This document shows, one piece after another, positions 10,735-25,100 of a stretch of DNA of 64,000 nucleotides. Position numbers and translations under genes: made by a program. Positions within the stretch are counted from its first letter, which is position 1, and every line of letters begins with the position of its first letter. Under the pieces are notes generated by a model. The model was not told where the DNA came from. It ran no database searches and saw only the letters and a list, made by a program, of their open reading frames with translations. This stretch comes from Amyelois transitella (taxonomy: Eukaryota; Arthropoda; Insecta; Lepidoptera; Pyralidae), in NCBI RefSeq assembly GCF_032362555.1, contig NC_083510.1:2197501-2261500 (forward strand). The letters are read 5' to 3'.

Positions 10735-12070
10735 GAAGAGGAGGCCGGGGTGGGCCTATGACCATGGTCATAATTGGGTGTGTCAGGTTATCAGACAAAG
10801 CAACTAACGTCTGACCTTTATAGTTTTACTAACGCATATTGGATAATGATAACGTTCAGTTGCCTGAATGTCTAGGCACTGAAGGCTTCCTCAAGGTATT
10901 TTCTCTCATCGTAAGAATATTGGTTAGTAATAAAACTAATGTCGCCCACTGTGGCCGTGTGTAAGCACGCAATTCAGAAAAGCCTTCTAGGTAATTGTAT
11001 AAACACTGCCGCGGTAAGATTAGAACCTCTTCTTCCTCCTAAACATACCTATCTTCTTCACAGAGGGCTCCGGGGTGCGCCTTTTTTATCAAGATACTGG
11101 ATTGGGTAAGTCATATTATATAATAATGACATCTATATCCCTTGCGAGGTCGATAGAGCCAACAGTCTCGAAAAGACTGAAATGCCACGTTCAGCTGTAT
11201 GGCCTAATGATGGAATTGAGATTTAAATAGTGGCTGATTGCCAGCTTATTCTTATCTACAAGAAGAATTCCAAGTTTTTCCTTCAGTCGCCTTTTACGGC
11301 ATCTATGGCAAGATATGGAGTAGTCCTATTTAAAAGTGCTGAGAACCACTCTATATGTTATTATGATTTACATATTATGATGATTAACATATAAAAAGCT
11401 TTAATTAAATACAAAGTTACTCTACTTTCACGAATGTGTTAACAAAATATCGATAACGCTTTTAATTATATAGGTCTAAGTTTAATTTAATAAATTTATT
11501 TATTGGGGGATTTCCCGCAGAGTAGATTAATAAAATTTTCATATAGCTGAACGTGGCCTTTCAGTGTTTTTGGAACTGCAGGCTCTGTCAACCCCATAAG
11601 GGATAAAGACGTTATTATATGTATTGTTTGTATCTGCAGATTAACTTATTAGTGGAATTGCTTCTGAATCTAGGGCATACCTGTGACACTCACAATATCT
11701 TGTAGGGGTACCTAACCCATATCGGATAATTACTCGTAAGGAAAACTGCACTTAAAGGAAGTTGATGTACTTAGTAGCCTGTATAAGAAGGTTTCTCCAC
11801 GATGTTTACCCTCACCGTATAATTTAGGTATCAATCAATAATAAAGTGTAAAATGTGGAAGGAGAACATCATGAGGAAACCTGCACCTGCAACTGGATTT
11901 GTAACCAAGATCTAATACCAGTTACTCGAAGGTTCCCCTGGAAAGGTTGCGGAGGTCAGATGGGAGTCGTTTCGTGTAAAAACCTGACTCATCCAATCCA
12001 GGATCCAAGGTCGAAGGCGTAGCCCGGGGTCTTCTCTAGATTGGTGAGGATGTAACCATGATTACAGTCA
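10735..12070. repeat. Cluster of F4 and F1 fragments between spz-A and spz-B
   Basis: F4 on plus at about 10735-10985, 11030-11110 and 11655-11845; F4 on minus at 11855-12070; F1 on minus at 11125-11355 (GAGCCAACAGTCTCGAAAAG to GAGAACCAC); F1 3' end on plus at 11540-11630. Nothing gene-like lies between them. Confidence 0.75.
11507..11516. promoter_or_regulatory. kappaB/Dorsal-like motif
   Basis: GGGATTTCCC, part of GGGGGATTTCCC, fits the Dorsal/Rel consensus GGGWWWWCCM. It lies about 1.9 kb upstream of the spz-A start. A match of this quality is expected once or twice by chance in a window of this size, and the neighbouring text may be repeat-derived. Confidence 0.2.
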
Positions 12071-13196
12071 GAAGGAAAAAGATTATACATGTAGAAACAA
12101 ATGAGATTTCTTTTAAATTTGTTTTATTATTTTTCTAACTATTTACTTAGAACATGCGTCAAGATTTTGTCACAGATAAATTATTATATTTACTGTTGAG
12201 AGCAGACAATTTGCGTTCGGTTTTGTTAATTAAAAAATATTAACAATCACGTTTGAAAAATAAACATATTTAAGAGAAGAAAACTTATTTTTTTAGGTCA
12301 TTTAAATACATTTGGTTTTCGAACTGTACCTTAAAGATGTCATCATAATTGGTCTAGTGGTGTATTTAGTTGTTAGAAAGTTAAAGAAGAACATACGAAG
12401 TTGTAAAATAATCTAGATATTTTGACCATTATTGGCCCGCTTTTTTCTATTCAGTAGGAATTAGCAAAATTACTTCGTAAAAAGATGGCTACTTCATACA
12501 ACTGTCTATGAAATTATCTTGTAATTCGATTATTTGATAGATAAAGCCATTTAAATTGTATTATTTCTTCTTTATCAAAGGAAACTTGTTAGAACAGATT
12601 ATTAAGAAAATAAAAAAAAATAATTATACAAGAATTAAAATTGTATCTACAGAATATAAAAAGAATCGGGAACTATTGAAGAAATTTTAAAAAATGTTAA
12701 CATGATATGAAATTATGTCATTATAATTAAATTAATTAAGTATACAATCGCGTTTGGCTAGACCTAATATTTACATAGTTTTCTTAGTCTAGACATTAAT
12801 ACTTTATAAAATTGTGCAATGTCGAAAAATTAGGAATCCATATTTAGCAGCACTTGCCTATTTTAATAAACCTCCTTCGGGACTAATTTATTTCTTATTT
12901 AACCCATTTTATATTATTTATATCTAATATGTTTCACAAAGACTAATTTTATAAAAAAACACCGTTAATTTAATTAATACAAATAAAGCCTCTTTTCAAT
13001 CCTACATGAGATAGTGGCGCCATCTTTATTAAATTAAAATGTTATGTTAAAAACAGTGTTAAAATTTAAAATTATTTTATGAATTAATCATAAAGGCAGT
13101 GGAAGTATTTTATTTATTGTTAAGTCGCGCCATCTTGTAGCGAATAGGAGAACTACAACATCTAATAACCCATTTCATGGGATCACAAATTGTTTA
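12071..13196 (-). other. Probable 3'UTR of spz-B
   Basis: About 1.1 kb of AT-rich DNA directly past the spz-B stop, without the repeats that crowd both sides. AATAAA on minus occurs near 13110 and 12120, either of which could end the transcript. Inferred from the absence of insertions and from the signals. Confidence 0.45.
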
Positions 13197-16100
13197 CTAA
13201 CTATTATTATTTGCTACAATAGTACATTGACAACAGCTGGGTATCCAAAATAAGTCCGTGTAGAGGTTTTGCCCGCTGGATTCAAGAGCAACTAATCGTT
13301 TTTGAATATATTTTTGTTCACAACGCGAGCTGTATCCTGCCGGTAGTGTGCAGAGTCCATTGCATTCAGTCGATCTGTAAATTAAGACACAAATATAAAT
13401 AACTAAGTAATTATGAGATTAAGATGACTAGTTATGATTTTATGAAACAAATAATAGTTATGAAAAAATTGTGTTTCCACTCGACAAAAGATGTCGTTAG
13501 CATTAATGTTTGTTATTTTAAAATTACGCTAGATGGCGCTAAAACTAAAAATTTTAAAAATGTGCCGTGTGGTTTCTGGCACCAATAGAAAAATTATAGG
13601 ACTACTCAATCTCTTTCTCATGGATGTCGTAAAAGGCTTTGCTTTTTAGGCGAAGGGCCAGCAACAAGTCACTACATATTTGAATCTCAATTCTATCATT
13701 AAGCCGAACAGCTGAACGTGACCTATAAGTCTTTATAGGACTGTTGGCTCTGTCTACCCAAGGGACATAGACGTGACTATATGTAGGTACGTACGTATGT
13801 ATGTATGTACTAATACTCACGCGCAAATCTCAGCTCTCACTAACTGCGTCATGTTATCAGGCATGTTGACCACATACCGCCAGTTGCCCTTGTTGTTGAG
13901 AGCCGCCCGGGGCGTGATGTACTGCGTTCGTATGCGGCAGAGGTCGACTGTGTTCGCTGTTTGGCGGCGCGGGCGCTCTGCTGCCGTTTCGGCACTGACA
14001 TTATAAATATATAGGAACAATGTAGGCCAGACAGCATGAATATGAAAGAATTCTAAATTAATTATACCTACCAAAACATCAGTAGTACCTAGTACTGTAA
14101 AAATATTGCGCACACTATAATTTGCTTATTAATTTTTTACTTCTAACACTTATTGTCGTAATAAATGCGGTTCACATTCATTCATATAATCACGTCTATA
14201 TCCCTTGCGGAGTAAACAGAGCCAGCAGTCGTGAAAGACTGATGAAAGGCCACGTTTAGCTGTTAGGCTTAAGGATAGAATTGAGATTTAAAATAGTGAC
14301 AGGTTGCTAGCCCCTTGCCTAAAGTAAGAATCCCAAGTTATAAACTTGAGGTTCTGCACATCCCTCAGTCGCCTTTTACGACATTCAAGGGGAAGAGATG
14401 GTCTTATACTATTTCATATTGGTCCCGAGAACCACGGTTAATGCAGTTCACGCTTACTAATAACTTTTGTTAATTATGAATTTTATTCTTATAAACATTT
14501 CATTTTAATAATAAAAAAAAGATCACTTATTCTGAAATCTAAGTGTATAAAAAACGTCGTCACATTTCTGTGTAAATTCCTACTTTTACTAATGAACAAC
14601 GTGTCAAAATAAAGCTTTAATTTTAGCTTTTGTAGATAACTTGGTATTCTTCTTTTAAGCGATGGGCTAGCAACCTATCACTATTTCAATCTCAGAACTA
14701 TCATTAAGTCATTTAGCAGAACGTGGCCTTCGAGTTACTATTTATAGAACTGTTGGCTCTGTCTACTACTTAAGACGTGATATATATTTATTTGTATGTC
14801 AGTACAATAGGGTGGGTCACTCTTGTATGGAAATGTTTATGAATCTGATTTTAAAACTAACTTATATTAAATTGTATTGTTTTTAAAATAGTTGTTTTAG
14901 ATAAAAAAATATTTTTTTTTTACCTTATTATTTATGCCGGTTTGAAATTATGCATTTAAGAATAAAAACGCGTATTACTAAAAGTTATTGTTCTTTAATA
15001 GAAATTACTTAAAATACTATTCAAACCTTACAATTATTTCAAGAAAGACATATTTTAACGTTCGAAATAAAAACTCTACATAATTAGGTATATATATAAT
15101 TATGTAGGTTTTATTTACATATGTTTATGTTTTGTTTTAGGTTAGGTTAGGTTTTTTATTTTGATATTTTAATTAATATTAGATTCTTCCCAAACTTTTC
15201 AATTCGGCCAACCGCTTATGTAATGACAAAGCAGCCTAATATTCAACACAAATTCGTCACCTGTTTAGTTCATTATTCGTTTAATAGATATCATACAATA
15301 GGTGAATTAATAACATAATTATATTTAATTTTAAACACATTAATCAATATTTTTGTAACATACAATCACGTTTTTATCTCTTACGGGGTAGACAGAGCAA
15401 ACAATCTCGTAAAGACTGGAAGGCCACGTTCAGCCACGGAATTTAGATTTCAATAGGTTGCTAGGCTCTAAAAGTATGATTAATTATGGTACTTAGTACT
15501 TAAAAAGTGCGTGGTAGTATTGAAAAAGTATTTAAAAATTAAAATTTATTATTACTATTTTTGTAACGGAATTTATTATTATTTAATTTATTATTCAATA
15601 AATGTATTAAAATGTAATTTTTGTGTCAACGATATGGGTCTAGAAACCTGGAATAAATGATTTTTATTTTTATTTTATTTTTTTTATTGACGTTTTAGTT
15701 TAATTACTCTTTTTCATAAATGTTCTAGCCATAATTTCCCTTATATGATTTTCTTCGTCTGTTCATCGTTCACCTGATCGTCATTAGTAAATTGTATGGG
15801 TGTCAAAATATGCGTTTCCTTGACTTATACTCGTACCTACTACACAGGTCTATAAAATATTTTGCAAATAGTCTTATTTCGCTTCTTAATTTATGCATAC
15901 TTATTTGTCACTGTTCCATTGTATTATCATCCGTTCTTGGGATTTTTCTTTTAAGTCATAAGCAAGCAACTTGTAACTATTTGAATCTCAATTCTATCAT
16001 TAAGCCAAACAGCTGAACGTGGCCTATCAGTCTTCAAGGCTGTTGGCTCTGTCTACCCCGCTAGGGATAAAGACGTGATTATATGTATGTATGTAATAAA

Positions 16101-19100
16101 AATATAAAAATTTACAGTTTCAATAAGCTCTTGAAATATGTAAATAAATCGTTCATATAACGAAAGTAACATCATTTTTTAATAGATACTTTTAAAAACA
16201 TTAAACTATACCTAATGACGAACAATAAACTTAAAGGTGTAAAAGTGGAAGCTTGAACAATTAATAATAAGTACAGCTATGTTCGTCTTTAAAATAATTC
16301 AATAATATTTCTTTTTATGGGTTTTTAAATATACCTAACCACACCACATTTGCGCTATTTATTCGGACCCACCCTAATGTACGAACCTGGCCAATCCCAA
16401 AGCTATCCTCAGAGCTTCGGCCCCGGTGAGAGTCCGCTTCGCCGACTCGCTGACCAGCTTCGCGTTGCGGCGTTTCCTGGACCTGATGGTGGAAGACCTG
16501 GTCGGGAATGTGATAGAACGCTGGACAGTGACGTCGGCACGGGACGGTGATACGTATCTGAGGAGGAAAGAATTGAATTGAATGAAAAATTTTACAGTGA
16601 AATGTGTTGTTTTATGAAGTTTATTAGGTACAAATCTTGCGCTGAACTTCTTTAAATTATAAGAGTGAAATGTGTTGTTTTATGAAGTTTATTAGGTGCA
16701 AATCTTGCGCTGAACTTCTATAAATTATAAGATAAGGTGTTATTGTAAATGTTTCGTGCATAAGTTTTTATTGTATTTGCATGAGAACTTTGTATCGATC
16801 ATTTAATGCGGCATTTACTTAGATTTCTATGGTATATATGGTGTAAATATTTACAAAAATATACACAATCACGTCTGTATCCCTTACCGGGTAGACACAA
16901 CCAACAGTCTCGAAAAGACTGAAAGGCCACGTTTCGCTGTTTGGATAAACGATAGAATTGAGATTCAAATAGTGACAGGTAACTAGCACATCACCTAAAA
17001 GAAGAATCCCAAGTTTTTAAGCCTCGCCTTTAGTCGCCTTTTACGTCAGCCGTGGGAAATAGATGGAGTGGTCCTATCCTTTTCTCAATTGGTGCCGAGA
17101 AACACATGGCACATAAATATAAACTTCATTTCTAATGTTCTATAATCAAAGAGTTGAAAGCACAGAATGGATTAATTTTATCAATATTTGACGAATCAGA
17201 AAAAAAAAATATTAAAATTATAATACTCACTTCCACCATTCATTTGGATTGTAATGTGTCACCCCTGTGGCCGCTTGGCGGAACCAATTAGACGAATCAT
17301 AGTCATACATATTAGGGTTGTAACCCTGCTCAAATCCCAAATTAGGGTTCAAACCGCTTTGTCTGTACAGTTTCTTGTCATAATCATTGAAATGGTTGCG
17401 TCCAACGTTCCAGAAGTTAGGCGAGGAAGTCTGGTAGCCTTGGAAGCCGAATTTTGTGAAATTCGAAGACTGATATGTATTGATATTGTACGGCGATGGA
17501 TCTACGGGCGATGGAGGCTGTAGAGGTGTTTTTGAGTCGTAAATATCTGAAATGGAAAGGTATTAATGAAAATAAGGGGAATGTCTTTTTACGTGTCATA
17601 TTATTTTGTTAATTATTAATTTAAATAGATTTATATACATCTTTTTTTATTGGTGAACTGATAATGATGGTATTAAAATATCCTAAATAACATCAAAACA
17701 TCATAAATAAAGAATTCAAGAAAAATTGTATGAGACCTACATTAATGGTTTATGTTTCATACGTAGGTACTAAATCATACTATAATATATATAGAGGATA
17801 CTCGTATGTAAGCCATATTTAATAGGCTAATGAGTAATTTTATGTAAACTTAGTTTTATAAAATAATTTATTTAAGAATGTGTCTATCAGCACGAACTGA
17901 TCACAGCTTGAGCGGTAGGCCAGAATACTGATTAGCAACTCATAAGCTGAGAAGTGGAGACTATGTTATTACTTCCTATATCTAACATTAATAAATAAAT
18001 TATTAAAAACACTTACCAAGCGGGTTATATCTATTATGAAACTTATTATAATTCTTGGGGAACACAGGGTCATTGACCAACGAGATCTGGTCCACGTGGG
18101 GCAGTGAGTTGGGACCGTAGCCGTAAGGGTAGTCGTTCTTCTTGTTCGAGCTGAAATCGTCTCTGCTTTCGTCTGAGAGAAGAGTCCTTATGTCGTATTG
18201 GCCGGCGTCTATTAGCTTCCTAATTATTTGCCTGGAATTAAAAAAAGCATAATTTTGATAAATTTAGGAAAAACGATAGGCCTAGGGTTATTTCTACCAG
18301 TGGGCCGAGCGAGTAACGTTATAAGATCTAACGTATTTTTTTATAAGTTCCACAGATTTCAGTCCAGAGGAGAGTTATTTGCCAAACCTCCGTATCAGGC
18401 AGAGTCTTTTTGTACGTTAGTTTGTAAGATGTGTAAAAACTTATATCTTTATTTATATTTCTCGTACTTTGAACTTGTCTTCATAACATGTATTTGCAAA
18501 AGTTAACTAATAAATCAATAAACACCCACTACATTTCAATGTATAAAATCCACAGCCTGTGCCTAAAATACATTCATGACTTTATCCCTTACTGGGGAGC
18601 CACCAGTCTTGAACAGATTAAAAGGCCATGTTCAGCTGTAGGGCTTTATTACCTTAAATATTTCTAACACTCCTTCCATTTGGCGTTATATCCTCACCTC
18701 TCTGGAGTGGAGCCCGAGATGCGCCTTTTCCATTACACTTAATTACTAAAACCATAAAATCCTTACTCTGGATAGGGCTGAGGGTACAAGCAGTAGGTGA
18801 GGCCTGGCTGGGCGCAGGACGGAGCCCTGCCGGGGGGCGCAGGCTCGAAGTAGCAGTTCTGACCGTAAGGGCAGGAGTAACCGTCGCCCCCTCTGCAGAG
18901 GGTCCATATTAACTGAAAAAAAATTGAAATATTATTGTCTTATTTAAAAGTTATTTATTATATACGCGCGGAACACACTACATCCTTCCAGTTAACACGA
19001 TCGCTGCACATTTCTTTGGATTTATACAAATTCATAAATCTTTATTTATTTATTTTATGTACACAAAATTAGGAATGATAATTACTGTATCAAATGCTCC

Positions 19101-22100
19101 TGTATTATATATTAAATACAGGAGCATTTGATACAGTAATTCTAGTACAAAGGTGCTGCTTATCGTCAATAAATGCTTAGATAGAAATCTCTTCCAGTAG
19201 ACCCATGAGAGGTGAGATGAATTTTGGAGCGGTATTGATAATCTTTCATGAAAACTCGACGGTGTAACGTACTCGTGTGACCCCTGACCTTTCGTTATAA
19301 ATTCGAGGCCTAAAATGAAATCCATGTTTACATTTCTGTAACGAAGCAGTAAATGTCTGTGATACAGTTCGAATTCTGGTTAGGGCATAAAGAGAAACGA
19401 ACTATTTCTGATTGATCTAGGTCTTAGATGTTTATCTACATAGTTAAAAAACTTAGTATTATTGAGTTAGTATTCTAAAAACACAAGTTTCAAATTTACT
19501 TCGAAGCTTACTCAATTTCTGTAATTCGTCCTGTATATTTATTAATTCCTGCCATTATTCTCCTGGTATTTTTCTTAGCTCCGTCAGCCAAAAGTGATCC
19601 CCAAGGCTTTTGACCACGATCCAGATTATAAATTAAACAGTAACTTAATTTCCGTGGTCAGATCCCTTCTAGTTGATAATACTTTTGCTCTATAGTCGCC
19701 GTCTACAACATCCAGGTACTGACAACGTGATTCTATTGTATTTACAATTGTCAGAAGAAGACAGCCGATAGGACTTAGTAACAAAATGTCAATGTCATCA
19801 CAGACGCCCACGAATCGGCGAACTAGTTTAAAATGAGCCTTGTCATTTTTTTATAAACACTTCCGATAGCTGTCTCCGGCCGCCATTTTAAAGTAAAGTG
19901 GGTATTCTCATGAAGTATTTGACCTTATGATTCGGGGATAAAGAATTATAACGATGTACCTTTTGCCCGCGACTTCGTCCGTTTTTAGCTGTTTGGCTTA
20001 GTGATAGAATTGAGATTCAAATAGTGACAGGTTGCTAGCCCGTCGCCTAAAAGAATAATCTCAAGTTTGTAAGCCTATCCCTTAGTCGCCTTTTACGACA
20101 TCCATTGGGAACGAGATGGAGTGGTCCTATTCTTTTTCATTATTAGTGCCGGGAACCACACGGCACTAAACATACCTACATACATACATACTACATAAAA
20201 TCACGCCTTACTCTAAAAAGCTAAGTCAAAATTATCATTCCACTTTCCACGATCCCTGCATAATTTTATCGTCGCATCCACATTCATAACTGTTTTCTTG
20301 CAAAGTCGTGAATAAAACCTGTGTAAAATCCACATGTTACATAAACTTACCGGCGATTTATTCTCAAAGCAGATTAACACAACACTTTCGTTTACGTGAT
20401 ATGAATGTAATTCGTTCATCTGTGTTCATATCCGCTTGCACAAGAAGCTAAAAGGATGCTATTGATTCTAATCATTGCGAATCATAGTGACGTGTGGTGT
20501 AATGGTAAATGTCGCAGATTTGAACCGTGATTGGAAAATGGGAACGTTTGAAATATCCTTAATACTTATATTGGTTTTTACTTTTATTGGGTTTTAGAAT
20601 TTTGCCTTAGCAAAATTCTAAAACCCAAATGTATACTTTAAATAAGGAAATCCTTCTCAGTCTTAAATTAAAAATATTGATCAATATGGATTAAGAAAAC
20701 AGTACCTGAAATTGATGAGCTTGCATGAAATATTGATGAATTTGGATGAGGATAAAAATTACAGTTAAAGTAATTATACTACAGTTAATTGTAATTATTT
20801 CAATTACAATACGTTAAGATTAACTGATAACAGTTCTCTAAACTGACGAACTATGATACTGAGCTATAAATATGTAAAATAAGTGGTGGATGTGCCGTGT
20901 GGTATGGTTTGCAAGCCTATCCCTTAGTCGCCTTTTACTACATCCATGGGAAAGAAATGAAGTGGTCCTATTCTTTTTTGTATTGGTGCCGGGAACCACA
21001 CGGCTCTCTTGTTATAATACTGTTAAAGAAATTAAGAGGTCTCATTGTATTCACCCGGATACGACACTATAATTTAAGGCCTCAAAAGAAGATTAAGCAA
21101 TCCTACCCAACCTTCTTTAATAGATCTTGACACCAAATTTTAATGGTGGCAGCTATTGTCCTTTTATCACCCATGTATAATAGTAACGAGCTGATGTCAG
21201 GTGTAGAGGTGTGAATTATTATGAAAGCATAGATATGACCTCGCTCGACAAACCTCATATCTTTTCTGTGACCTCTCCGGCGCAGTGCTCGCCTCTGAGT
21301 CATAAGGTCCCGTGATCAATGCCTGTTCATTTTCCTTCTTTAACACGGTTACTGACGTCAGAAAAGAGGGGATTTATTAAATTACTAGAATTATTCATAC
21401 ATACATATATATGGTCACGTCTATATCCCTTGCGGGGTAGACGAGAGCCAACAGTCTTGAAAAGACTGAATGGCCACGTTCAGCTATTTGGCTTAATGAT
21501 ATAATTGAGATTCAAATAGTGACAGGTTGCTAGCCCATCGCCTAAAAAATAATCCCAAGTTTGTAAGCCTATCCCTTAGTCGCCTTTTACGACGTCCATG
21601 GGAAAGAGATGGAGTGGTTCTATTCTTTTTTGTATTGGTGCCGGGAACCACACGGCACTAGAAATTCATTAAGTTCTTTCCCCGGGAGGTCACAAAAAGG
21701 GCTGGATTCCCGAACGGTCTTTCTCAAATATATAAAGATACTTAAACCTGTAATCGTTCCTGAATCCGGTCTCAAAATATTTTACACTTCATACACATAC
21801 ATATAATCACGTCTATATCCCGTGCGGTGTAGACAGAGCCAACATTCTTGAAATTATTTGCCTACTCTATAAAAAAAAATACCATGAACTTTATAATCGC
21901 TAGAACATTTCACATTGCATCATTCTATGCAACTAACACGCAATCACTTTTTTGAACTTCCGATTTTTTTTTTCTCCCACGCACAACAATAGGGTTCCTA
22001 CAAACGTAACCTCCATGTTACGAGATGTTATCAACTTGTTATAATTACCGATATTTAGTTTAACAGGAAAATACACTTATATTTCCTTTCACTTTATTGT

Positions 22101-25100
22101 GAACTAGCTTCTGCTTGTGGCTGTACTCGTGTGTTTTTGTCGTTTAACGAAAATATCATGTAAATAGTAATTATGTATGTATGTACATGCGTAAGCGCAA
22201 TTTTAAGAAGAATAATCGTTCATCGTAGTGAGCGTAAATTAAAGAAAAATAAAAAAAAAATCTACTAAATCAAATCCTACTTGAATTATAAATGAGAAAG
22301 TTTGTGAGTATGTCAGGATGTCAGTATGTTTGTTACTCTTTCACGCAAAAACTACTGAACTCTGTAATCACGATGAATTTTGGTATGTAGGTAGCTGAAG
22401 ACCCAGAATAACATATAGGCTACATTTATCCCGGAGTTCCCGCAGGATTAATAGGGATTCCATGCGGACGAAGCCGCGGGCGGCCGCTAGTGATCTATAT
22501 ACGTACCGTCACGCCTGTTTTCTATTAGGGTAGGCAGAGATAATACATGGGAAAGAGATGGAGTGGTCCTATTCTTTTTCATATTGATGCCGGGAACCAC
22601 ACGACACTTTGTCTTCACTTAAAAATAACTTTGCATGTTCCCAGTTGCACTCTCCGCCGCAATACTTTGAAAGCTAATACATACATACCTACATATGGTC
22701 ACGTCTATGTTCTTTGCGGGGTAGACAGAGTCAACAGTCTTGAAAAAACTGAATGGCCACGTTCAGCTATTTGGATTAAAGATAGAATTGAGATTCAAAT
22801 AGTGACAGCCCATCGCCTAAAAGAATCCCAAGTTTGTAAGCCTATCTCTTAGTCGCAATTTACGGCATCCATGGGAAAAAGATGGAGTGGTCCTATTCTT
22901 TTTCATATTGATGCCGGGAACCACACGGCACTGTATGTCACGGCATGTGTAATTTGTCCCTAAAATATATATTTTTTTCATTTTACTTTGTCATATGTGC
23001 AACGTCTTAAGTTTAAGAGATTTAAACAAAATAAACTAGATCGTACACCCACACAGCGAAGACAGTTATATAACTAATAACCTTGAACCACATACAGTTT
23101 CGCTTCTCCAAACAATTACATTTGGTAACGCTGTCTCGTCTATGATGCGCCATCATTGAACGGGGCTGTTGCGCAAACGCACTTTTTTTTTATTTATTAA
23201 GACAATCACGGTTCCGTTCGAAAAAAAATCACATTTATTTCTCTTCCGGCGGGAATTTTGCGACCTTCTTCCCCTCACCTCACCCTCTTTAAGTACACCC
23301 TTTGACCACATCTATGGAATATACGTACATATAATCGCGTCTATATCCCTTGCGGTGTGGACAGAGCCGAGACTGAAAGGCAACGTTCAGCTGTTCAGCT
23401 CCAAATAAAATTGAGATTCAAATAGTGACAAGTTGCTAACCCATCGCCTATAAGAATAATCCCAAGTTTATTAACCGTTCCCCTACTCGCCTTTTACTAC
23501 ATCCACGGGAATGTTAGAGAGTGGTTCTATTCTTCATTGAAGCCAGACACCACACGGCAAAACACACGGTATAAAAGAACCATACGGCATAAAACACAGT
23601 ATATAAAAGAAAAAAAAAAGTAAAGACTGCTTTGCTGCTTCTAGAAAATTTATCTTACTAATTATGTAGACTTTATGCAACGCCAAACATGCGAGTCAGT
23701 ATTTCACAATACATCAACTAATCCTTTATTTCTTTTCCAAACAAGTTAGAAAGCTGAATAAAACGCATTATAAACAGAGATGTAAGTGAAATTCGAGATA
23801 AGTTCTTTGCATGCTAGGCTTGTCCTGTCGTTATTCGTGTGAACATACGGATCTGTATTCGTCCTTGGCACTAGTGTGAGTCGATTGACGAATTTCGACG
23901 AAGAGATATTGTGATAATAAATTGTAAAATCTTAAGCTATGCGAATGTGCAGCCGAGACAAACTACAAAATGGTTAGGCATCAGAGTTTAAGAATTGTTA
24001 TGTATTTTTTCTCATATTGATAATAATTAATCAATAAATTTAGTAGATATTTGATTGATATGTGTAACTCATGAGTGATTAGTTAAAACATCTTTAAATA
24101 TTTTATCATCATCATCATCATGGCACCTTTTTGAGGATCTTATTCTACACTTAGCGAGCTAGAATCACTCACAAAATCATTGTCACTATTTGAATCTCAA
24201 TTCTATCATAAAGCCAAACAGCTGTACATGGCCTATCAGTCTCTTCAAGACTGCTGACTCTGTCTACTCCGCGAGGAATATAGACGTGATTATATGTATG
24301 TATAATTAAAATTGTACTATTGAAAATGACCTAGACAGCAGGATTGCTACCCGTATGTTTACAAGAACATAGAAGCTATAAAGTATAGAAGTACAGTGCT
24401 CACGTTCTGGTACACTTTCTAATAGCGTGGCTTATCCAGAAAAGTGACAAAATCTTACGACATTATTATATAATAAAACTCGTTTGAAACAATAAACAAA
24501 ATTGCATAAACTTGAACATGGAAGAATACTTTTCTTAAGGAAAAATTTTTTATACATACACACTCGTTGCATGCTACAAAAGACATCAACGCGCACTGTT
24601 ATTTATTTATTAATTTATTCTTAACTAACTTGAAAAAGGTTATGCTATACTCGTAGTTAAGGCTTATTAACTTAGGATTATGTTTTGGGCAATGTATGTA
24701 CCAACACGTCACGTCTTGTGGGGTAGATAGAGTCAACAGTCTTTTTGGGTTGACCGTCTGTCTCTAATTCAGTATTTGAATCTTGATTCCAACATTGAGC
24801 CGTTTAGCCGAACACAACCTGTCTACGATGATATAGACGTGATCATATGGGCCATTTTTTAAGAAATTTGCCTATGATGAAATTAAAGTTATGCCATTTA
24901 AGTAACTTGCATGAGTCAACTCAACACTTGTATTCGAGTGGAGAATGCCACGCATTATAAAGTGCTGAGTAAACATTTATTATTCCGGCAAACTATTGTG
25001 AACTAATTGTATGCATTTGGAGCGAGGTTGTACTGTACTTATATATCGTTCGCGATATATAAGTTTATAAACTAACTCTCCCGGCAAACGTTGTTTTGCC

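Noticed and set aside
11507..11516. NF-kappaB feedback site for spz-A as a strong claim
   Set aside because: Single motif at a distance, expected by chance at this frequency; listed only as a low-confidence site.
20352..20419. ATG frame MNELHSYHVNESVV.. ending in a good GTAAGT donor in phase 0, possible first exon of spz-B
   Set aside because: No signal peptide, lies against an RTE tail, and the exon at 45175-45204 better matches the spz-A pattern. Still possible as a cryptic exon.
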